Of a DNA stretch of 11,264 bases, positions 6,276 through 11,264 are shown in pieces. Origin of the DNA: UBA7803 sp041686955. GTDB lineage: Bacteria > Pseudomonadota > Gammaproteobacteria > Pseudomonadales > Azotimanducaceae. The DNA lies in NCBI GenBank assembly GCA_041686955.1, contig JAWLCV010000099.1:1-11264 (forward strand). The letters are read 5' to 3'. Position 1 is the first letter of the stretch. Every line of letters begins with the position of its first letter. The position numbers were made by a program, and so were the translations under genes. Below the pieces are notes generated by a model that had not been told where the DNA came from, did no database searches, and saw only the letters and a program-made list of their open reading frames with translations.

Positions 6276-7344
6276 ATGGCGGTCCTTCCACGACTCAGAA
6301 GCTTCGTCGAGCGGGCGCTTCGGCAGACGGCGCGGCCCGTTCGCCAGGACGAAGGCGCCGAAGGTCTGGTGGTGGAACCCTACCGTGGCTACGGCAACCA
6401 GCGGGAGCTGTACCTCATGGGTCGGGTCTACCGGCAGCCGGGCGGCGAGAGCGGCCACGGAGCGGGCGATCTCCGGCTCAGCCTGCGGCGGCTGCTGCGC
6501 CGGGGTGCTCCGGAGCAGACGGTAACCGCACGATTCGGCGGCGCGGAGCAGCGGGCGACCACCGACCGCGCCGGCTATTTCCACGTCTGCCTGGAGCTGG
6601 CGAAGCCGCCGCCGGCGGACACGCTTTGGCACACGGTGTCGCTGGGCCTCCGTCTGCCGTCCGGGGCGACGGCCGGTGCCAGCGGCTGTGTGTTCGTGCC
6701 GCCGGCGCGGGCCCGGTTCGTGGTCATCAGCGACATCGACGACACGGTGATGTTCACGGGCGTGGCCAACAAGCTGAAGATGTTCTGGCGGCTGTTCGCC
6801 CAGGGTCCCGAGAGCCGGGTGGCGTTTCCCGGGGCGGCCGCCCTGTACCGGGCCCTGCACGGCGACGAGGAAAATCCGCTCCTCTACGTCTCCCGCGGCC
6901 CCTGGAGCATCTACCCGATGCTCGAGGCTTTCTTTCACCAGCACCGGATTCCCGTGGGCCCCGTGCTGTTCCTGCGCGACTGGGGGCTGTCGCCCAGGCG
7001 GCCGTTGCCGCGGCGCGCCCGCGGTCACAAGCTGAAGCTCATCCGCGAGATGCTGGCCCTGTACCGGGATCTGCCGTTCGTGCTCATCGGCGATTCCGGC
7101 CAGCGGGACCCGGAGGTCTACGCCCGGATCGTGCGCGAGCATCCGAAGCGGGTACGCGCCGTCTACATCCGCAACGTCTCGAAGGATCCCGGCCGCATCG
7201 CGGCCATCGAGGCCCTGGCCCGGGAAGTGCTCGAGGCCGGCAGCACGCTGCTTCTCGCCGCCGACAGTGTGGCCATGGCCGAGCACGCCGCGGAGATCGG
7301 CCTGGTGCCGCCGGATACCCCGGAGCGCGTCGCCGAGGAGCGCG
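6276..7344 (+). CDS. App1 family phosphatase (DUF2183), C-terminus lost in the assembly gap
   Basis: 356 residues are visible before the N run. The catalytic region is that of the APP1/DUF2183 family, named after yeast App1, a phosphatidate phosphatase; the bacterial substrates are largely unproven. The HAD-like nucleophile motif DxDxT is present as SDIDDTVMFTG (152-162; D153 nucleophile, D155 acid). It is followed by YVSRGPWSIYPMLEAFF (204-220), GHKLKLIREML (250-260) and FVLIGDSGQRDPEVY (268-282), which are hallmarks of the family. The N-terminal 30-145 region (LVVEPYRGYG, then a beta-rich domain ending CVFVPPAR) is the usual companion domain. No signal peptide is seen. The family's usual size suggests only a short tail is missing. 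The start is uncertain: this ATG has only a weak GGG, while an in-frame TTG at 6258 has GGAAG 11 bases upstream. Same strand as the metallo-hydrolase and 40 bases after it, so possibly co-transcribed. Confidence 0.9.
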
Positions 7345-7444
7345 NNNNNNNNNNNNNNNNNNNNNNNNNNNNNNNNNNNNNNNNNNNNNNNNNNNNNNNN
7401 NNNNNNNNNNNNNNNNNNNNNNNNNNNNNNNNNNNNNNNNNNNN
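7345..7444. other. Assembly gap of 100 N
   Basis: Exactly 100 undetermined bases, the conventional placeholder for a scaffold gap of unknown size. It hides the end of the App1-type gene (plus), the end of the MFS gene (minus) and anything between them, including any terminator. Open frames that cross it are artefacts. Confidence 0.99.
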
Positions 7445-8624
7445 CCGCGGCGAACGCGGGTGCGAGCCGGCGGCGACGGTCGAGCAGCATCGCTGGCACC
7501 GCCGCGGCCAACATGCTGACCACCAGTCCCGCCACGGCGATCCAGATCAGGCCCGGGTACCCGCCCTCGCCGAGAAAGAGGGCCGCCCCCAGGGGACCCG
7601 AAGCCAGGCCCATCTTCGATGCGAAGCCGCCCAGTGCCGCCATCTGCCCGGCCCGGTCGAACTCAGCGCACATGCCGAGCAGGTAAGGAATAACGAAGGC
7701 CCAGGTGATGCCGACGCCGCAATTGGCTACCACGAACACCCAGGGAACCCCGCTGTAGAGCAGCGCCCAGGTGCCGATCACGGTGAGGACACAGGCGAGA
7801 AGCAGAGGCACCGACCGGCCGAAGCGCACCGACAGCACGATGACCAGCAGCGAGCCGAGGATGCCCGTCCACGCCGCGATGCCGAGCACCGGCGTGATGA
7901 ACTCCATGGCCAGGCCGAAGTGGCGGCCCAGGCCGATGATGTAGGCGTACAACCCCATGTTCGCCGCCTGGAACAGGAACAGGGCAAGCAGGGTGAGGAC
8001 CAGCGGCCGCCGCTCGACACCATCGTTTGGGGCAGCAACCGGTTTCGGGCGCGGCGGATAATCCGCCAGGAACGCCAGCATCGCCAGGGTGGCGACGCTG
8101 AAGGCAATGAGCGTCAGGAACAGCACCCAGGTGCCGAACATCGGCACCAGCGGCGGCAGGTACATCACGCCCAGGCCCCCGAGACCGAACTGCACCAACA
8201 GCAGCATGCCGAAGGTACGATCGGGGTCCCGGGTGCGGGCGATGACGGAAAAGCCGATCCCCACCAGCATGCCGCCGACGAATCCGTGCAGGAACCGCAA
8301 TCCCATGAGGGCCGCAGGTGAGACCAGCAGCATGGAGACGAGATCGATTCCGATCAGCCCGAGCAGCAGGGCGAAGGCGGCAGGCTTCCAACGAACCCGG
8401 CGGACGATGAAGACGATGAGCAGCGCGCCGGCCGCAGCCCCATAGACGTTGGCGGAGCCCACCAGCCCCGCTTCTCTGTTGGTGAAGCCGAGCCCCGAGA
8501 TCAACCCGTCCACCAGCGCCGGCATGATGTTGACGTAGAACAGACCGGCCGTGGCGAGAAACGCGAGAAGCGTCGCAGCCACCAGGCCGTCCGGGTCGGC
8601 CTTGGGCCAGTCAAACCTCGACAC
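7445..8624 (-). CDS. Major facilitator superfamily transporter, C-terminus lost in the assembly gap
   Basis: 393 residues are visible; all twelve membrane helices can be placed: about 16-38, 55-75, 82-100, 104-128, 138-160, 165-187, a cytoplasmic loop with PPRPKP at 188-206, then 207-230, 240-266, 272-291, 294-318, 328-352 and 357-381. A basic RRRR run (383-386) follows, so only a short tail is missing. The loop after helix 2 reads VRRVRWKP in place of the classical MFS GxxxDRxGRR motif. Helices 10-11 bear the charged EFDRAGQ turn (321-327) and GGFASKMGLASGPLGAAL (332-349). The subfamily and substrate are not recognisable. The GTG start overlaps the last 14 bases of the upstream sulfotransferase gene, with GAGG 8 bases before it, so the two are translationally linked. 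Import or export cannot be decided from sequence. Confidence 0.92.
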
Positions 8625-10242
8625 GGATCCCGCCTCGCTCGAGGCGGGCGCGCAGCGGCGCCAACCCTTCGGCGTAGTGGCGCCAACGGCCGACGGCGCG
8701 GGAGTACATCGGCTCGCGCACCTGCACCGCGCTCGCAGTGGCCGTGGGTGCGCGGTTCTCGTGAAAGCGCAGACACCCGGGCTCCCACTCGAGCCCGGCG
8801 TGGGCCAGCAGGCGCCGGATCTGCCCCTCCTGATCCGCCACCAGCGCCTCGTAACTCAGGTCCAGAAACCGTCCCTCCGGCAGCACGCGGCGCCAATGTG
8901 CCATGAGCCGGTGATAGCCCAGATAGTAACGCGCCAGATCCTCGAGGTCGTACGAGAAGGGGTAACCCATCCGGAAGAGGCTCTTGAACATCCCGAGGCA
9001 GGCATCCATCGGATGCCGGTGCACGTGAATGACCACGGCTTCCGGCAGGGCCCGATGAATCAGGCCGAGATACAGGAAGTTCGATGGAGTCTTGTCGATG
9101 AGCAGCGGAGCCTTGCTGCCGTAGCCGCGAGTGGAATCCCGGTACGCGCGGCCGAGCGCCACGGCATCCAGCTGGGCCGCCTGCCGCACCCGGCCCAGCC
9201 GGTCGAGGCCCGGGCCGGTCAGCCGCATCAACGCCAAAGCCAAGTCGTTGATCTCACCCAGGCTCGCCACCCCGCTGTGGCTCGACAGGATCCGATCCAC
9301 CAGGGTGGTTCCACTGCGTGGCAGGCCGACAATGAAAACCGGCGCCGCGCCGTCCCCCGGGGTCGCGTCGACCCGCCCTTCGCACTCACCGCGCGCGAGC
9401 CACTCGGCGTCGAATGCCTCCTCGATGGCCTTCATGGTCCGCTCGTCTCCGGCCACGTCGTAGGCCATACGCTGACGCCGGGCGGCCGCGCCGGCCGTGA
9501 GATGCCGCCAGGCCGCCGGGTAGTTCCCCAGATCCTCGTGCTCACGAGCGAGCGCATAGTTGAGCGCCGCCACACCCCGGGCCGCACCGAGCGGCGTGGC
9601 AAGCGCTGCCTCGAGCTCCGCAATGTGATTACGTGCGGGCGTCTGCCGCCGCAGGGTGGAGCGGTTGTGCCAGGCATCGAAGTCGTCGGGAGCGAGGGCG
9701 ATGACCCGATCCAGGCAGCTTTCCGCCCCGGTCAGGTCGCCCACGGCAATGGCGGACGCGGCGAGATTGTAGAGTGCCCTGGGATCGTCCGGCGTCAGTT
9801 CCACGGCCGCCTGGTGGCAACGGTGCGCCGCGCGATGATCATTCAGATGGGTGTGAAGCTCGGCGACGTGCTGCAGCAGCCGCGGATCGCGGCCGGCGGC
9901 CGCCTCGAGACGGCGCAGCCGGGTTCGGGCCTGGGCCGTCTCGCCGGCATGAACGAGCGCCTCCACCAGCAGAAGCTGTACGTCCCGCCGCGCCGGCGCC
10001 AGGTGCTCCGAGCTCCGTGCCAGGGCCAGCATGCCATTGAAGTCACCGAGCTGCTGGCGCGCCCGCGCCCGCAGCAGGCGCACGTTCAGCGATTCGGGAA
10101 AGCGGCGCTCGAGGACCTCGCACAGTCGGTCGGCCGCGCCAGGGTCCCGCTCACCGAGCTGCGCGCGTACCCGGCGCAGCCCGGCGTCGAGCTCCGATTC
10201 CCGGGCCGTGCCCATGCGGCTGGGGCCGCCGGAAGCGCTCAT
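8611..10242 (-). CDS. TPR-repeat sulfotransferase
   Basis: A 543-residue fusion of an N-terminal TPR helical solenoid (about 15-265; clearest repeats near 119-152, 153-186 and 187-200) with a C-terminal PAPS-dependent sulfotransferase domain (about 300-535). The 5'-phosphosulfate loop is intact: FIVGLPRSGTTLVDRILSS (303-321). E330 in LGEINDL sits where tyrosylprotein sulfotransferases have their catalytic glutamate. The 3'-phosphate-binding motif is HRHPMDACLGMFKSLF (408-423), with R409 retained but glycine where a serine is more usual in the family. A KTPSNFLYLGLIHR block (384-397) and RMGYPFSYDLEDLARYYLGY (424-443) are also family-like. No signal peptide, so probably cytoplasmic. The acceptor is unknown; the TPR part may bind a protein or help dimerise. 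The gene lies 21 bases after the receptor gene and overlaps the MFS gene, as the middle member of a three-gene operon. The ATG at 10242 has no strong ribosome site; ATG 10215 is an alternative. Confidence 0.93.
   Translation of the reverse strand: MSASGGPSRMGTARESELDAGLRRVRAQLGERDPGAADRLCEVLERRFPESLNVRLLRARARQQLGDFNGMLALARSSEHLAPARRDVQLLLVEALVHAGETAQARTRLRRLEAAAGRDPRLLQHVAELHTHLNDHRAAHRCHQAAVELTPDDPRALYNLAASAIAVGDLTGAESCLDRVIALAPDDFDAWHNRSTLRRQTPARNHIAELEAALATPLGAARGVAALNYALAREHEDLGNYPAAWRHLTAGAAARRQRMAYDVAGDERTMKAIEEAFDAEWLARGECEGRVDATPGDGAAPVFIVGLPRSGTTLVDRILSSHSGVASLGEINDLALALMRLTGPGLDRLGRVRQAAQLDAVALGRAYRDSTRGYGSKAPLLIDKTPSNFLYLGLIHRALPEAVVIHVHRHPMDACLGMFKSLFRMGYPFSYDLEDLARYYLGYHRLMAHWRRVLPEGRFLDLSYEALVADQEGQIRRLLAHAGLEWEPGCLRFHENRAPTATASAVQVREPMYSRAVGRWRHYAEGLAPLRARLERGGIRVEV
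8633..8636 (-). promoter_or_regulatory. Ribosome binding site of the MFS gene, inside the sulfotransferase gene
   Basis: GAGG on the minus strand, 8 bases before the GTG start at 8624 and inside the last codons of the upstream gene. It supports the GTG start and coupled translation. Confidence 0.5.
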
Positions 10243-10263
10243 CGATGGAGCATGCCCCCGGGC

Positions 10264-11264
10264 TCACAGATCATAGCTGACCGTCAGACCCACAGAGCGC
10301 GGCACCGAGATGAACTCCTTGTTGCCATTGCCGAAGTAGCCGATGTCAGGCGCGGTGCCCATGTAGAGCTCCGTGAACAACCCGGTCACCCCCTCCTCGT
10401 TGAAAACGTTTCGCACGAAGCCCGTTACCGCCCACTGCTCGGCGCTCAGAGTACTCGACAGGTTCCAGAGCTGGAAACCGTCGAGCTCGACGTTGAACAC
10501 CGGCGTGTCGTTGATGGCATTGCGGGTCGACGACTGATAATAACCCTGTACCCGGTTGGTCCAGATCAGACCATTGGCCAGACTGAAGCTGTGCTCGAGC
10601 GACCCGTTGATCGAATGCTTCGGCGTCCCCGGCAGACGGGTGCCTTTTCGTGCTCGGGGTGTGACCGCATTGTCCGGCGCGAACACGTCGTCGTCGAGCT
10701 CGGCATCCACGTAGGCGTAACCGAGGCCGAAACTGAGCGCGTCCGTCAGGTGGCCGTCGAGCTGGATCTCGATCCCTCGGGAGCTGGCCTCGCCACCGTT
10801 CGCGGCCGCGAAAAACCCCCAGTTGGTGGTGGCCGTGTTGACCTGAACGTCGTCCCAGTCCACGTGGAAGATCGTCGCCGCGTAACTCACCCCGTTGCCG
10901 ACGCCCTTGATACCCACCTCGTAGTTCACCACCGAGTCGGAGTCGTAGCGCTGCCAGCCGGGATCCTCGGCGAATGTCCCCTCCAGCGGCACGGCGTTGG
11001 CCCCGCCGCGGCGATAGCCCTCCGATATGGTGGCGTAGAGCATGCTGTTCTCACGCCAGTCCCACGAGCCGTTCAACTTGAACAGCACGTCGTCGTCCTT
11101 CACCTCGAAGGTCGCGTCGGTGGGATCGGAGAAACTCGCGTAGAGCGGCAGGTCCATGAACGTGTGGTTGGTGAACTCGTTGTCGAAGTAGCGCAAGCCG
11201 CCGGTGATCTGCACCGTCGGCGTGACGTGCCAGGTGAGCTCGCCGTACGCGGCCAGGTCCTCGA
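10264..11264 (-). CDS. TonB-dependent outer-membrane receptor, C-terminal part (start beyond the right edge)
   Basis: The last 332 residues of a TonB-dependent receptor beta-barrel; signal peptide, TonB box and plug lie outside the window. The first visible strands read EDLAAYGELTWHV then TVQITGGLRYFDNEF, followed by repeated amphipathic beta strands typical of the barrel: FKLNGSWDWRENSMLYATIS, EGYRRGGANAVPLEG, SVVNYEVGIKGVGNG and SFGLGYAYVDAELDDD. The block GTRLPGTPKHSINGSLEHSF and the strand WAVTGFVRNVFNEEGVTG are characteristic of this family. The end is VPRSVGLTVSYDL, with Leu where the last residue is more often Phe, a common tolerance. The class imports large or scarce ligands (siderophores, glycans, cobalamin, other compounds) across the outer membrane. 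The ligand cannot be read from this part. It is the first visible gene of the operon with the sulfotransferase and MFS genes. Confidence 0.95.
   Translation of the reverse strand, partial: EDLAAYGELTWHVTPTVQITGGLRYFDNEFTNHTFMDLPLYASFSDPTDATFEVKDDDVLFKLNGSWDWRENSMLYATISEGYRRGGANAVPLEGTFAEDPGWQRYDSDSVVNYEVGIKGVGNGVSYAATIFHVDWDDVQVNTATTNWGFFAAANGGEASSRGIEIQLDGHLTDALSFGLGYAYVDAELDDDVFAPDNAVTPRARKGTRLPGTPKHSINGSLEHSFSLANGLIWTNRVQGYYQSSTRNAINDTPVFNVELDGFQLWNLSSTLSAEQWAVTGFVRNVFNEEGVTGLFTELYMGTAPDIGYFGNGNKEFISVPRSVGLTVSYDL

Noticed and set aside
6232..6525. A 97-residue ORF starting in an ATGA overlap with the metallo-hydrolase stop
   Set aside because: It has no recognisable domain and overlaps the App1-type N-terminus in another frame. 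It is treated only as a hint about start uncertainty.
6111..8321. A 736-residue plus-strand frame through the N run
   Set aside because: Left of the gap it is the App1-type gene plus upstream out-of-gene sequence. Right of the gap it is antisense to the MFS gene, with His/Gln-rich shadow composition.
5913..8624. A 903-residue minus-strand frame through the N run
   Set aside because: Only the part right of the gap is the MFS gene. The rest is antisense to the App1-type and metallo-hydrolase genes and is joined through undetermined bases.

Overview
The window is a GC-rich stretch of about 11.3 kb from a Gram-negative bacterium, probably a gammaproteobacterium. The lineage guess rests on an inner-membrane HflK/HflC pair, a TonB-dependent outer-membrane receptor, a secreted subclass B3 type metallo-hydrolase and a small protein resembling the DUF6316 family. 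It is inference, not proof. A run of exactly 100 N (7345-7444) marks a scaffold join, so this is a draft assembly or a metagenome bin. No rRNA, tRNA, CRISPR array, insertion sequence or phage gene is visible.

Layout: (1) 1-1508, minus: most of an MscS-family mechanosensitive channel that runs off the left edge. (2) 1686-2009, plus: a 107-residue DUF6316-like protein. (3) 2035-4007, minus: hflK-hflC, translationally coupled by an ATGA overlap. HflK is a short, insertion-bearing form that differs from the enterobacterial protein. (4) 4136-4849, plus: a DUF899 thioredoxin-fold protein with a CPGC motif. It converges on (5) 4846-5253, minus: a zinc-binding GFA/CENP-V domain protein; the two stop codons overlap. 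(6) 5378-6235, plus: an exported metallo-beta-lactamase-fold enzyme with all six expected B3 zinc ligands. It is followed 40 bases later by (7) 6276-7344, plus: an App1-type phosphatase with a DxDxT motif, cut at its C-terminus by the gap. (8) 7445-11264, minus: three genes reading leftward, TonB-dependent receptor (right edge, partial), TPR-sulfotransferase, and a 12-helix MFS transporter cut by the gap. Spacing is 21 bases between the first two and a 14-base overlap between the last two, so they look like one operon.

Most of the window is ordinary housekeeping and accessory content: membrane-tension relief, FtsH control and thiol/zinc proteins. The part most likely to be a coherent and poorly described system is the receptor-sulfotransferase-MFS operon, which joins outer-membrane uptake, a sulfotransferase and an inner-membrane transporter. 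Its substrate cannot be told from sequence. The next most interesting items are the B3-type enzyme next to the App1 phosphatase and the non-canonical HflK.

The gene-free stretches are all short (25 to 177 bases). Three are divergent intergenic regions that must hold promoters, but no convincing sigma-70 boxes or terminators could be read in them.
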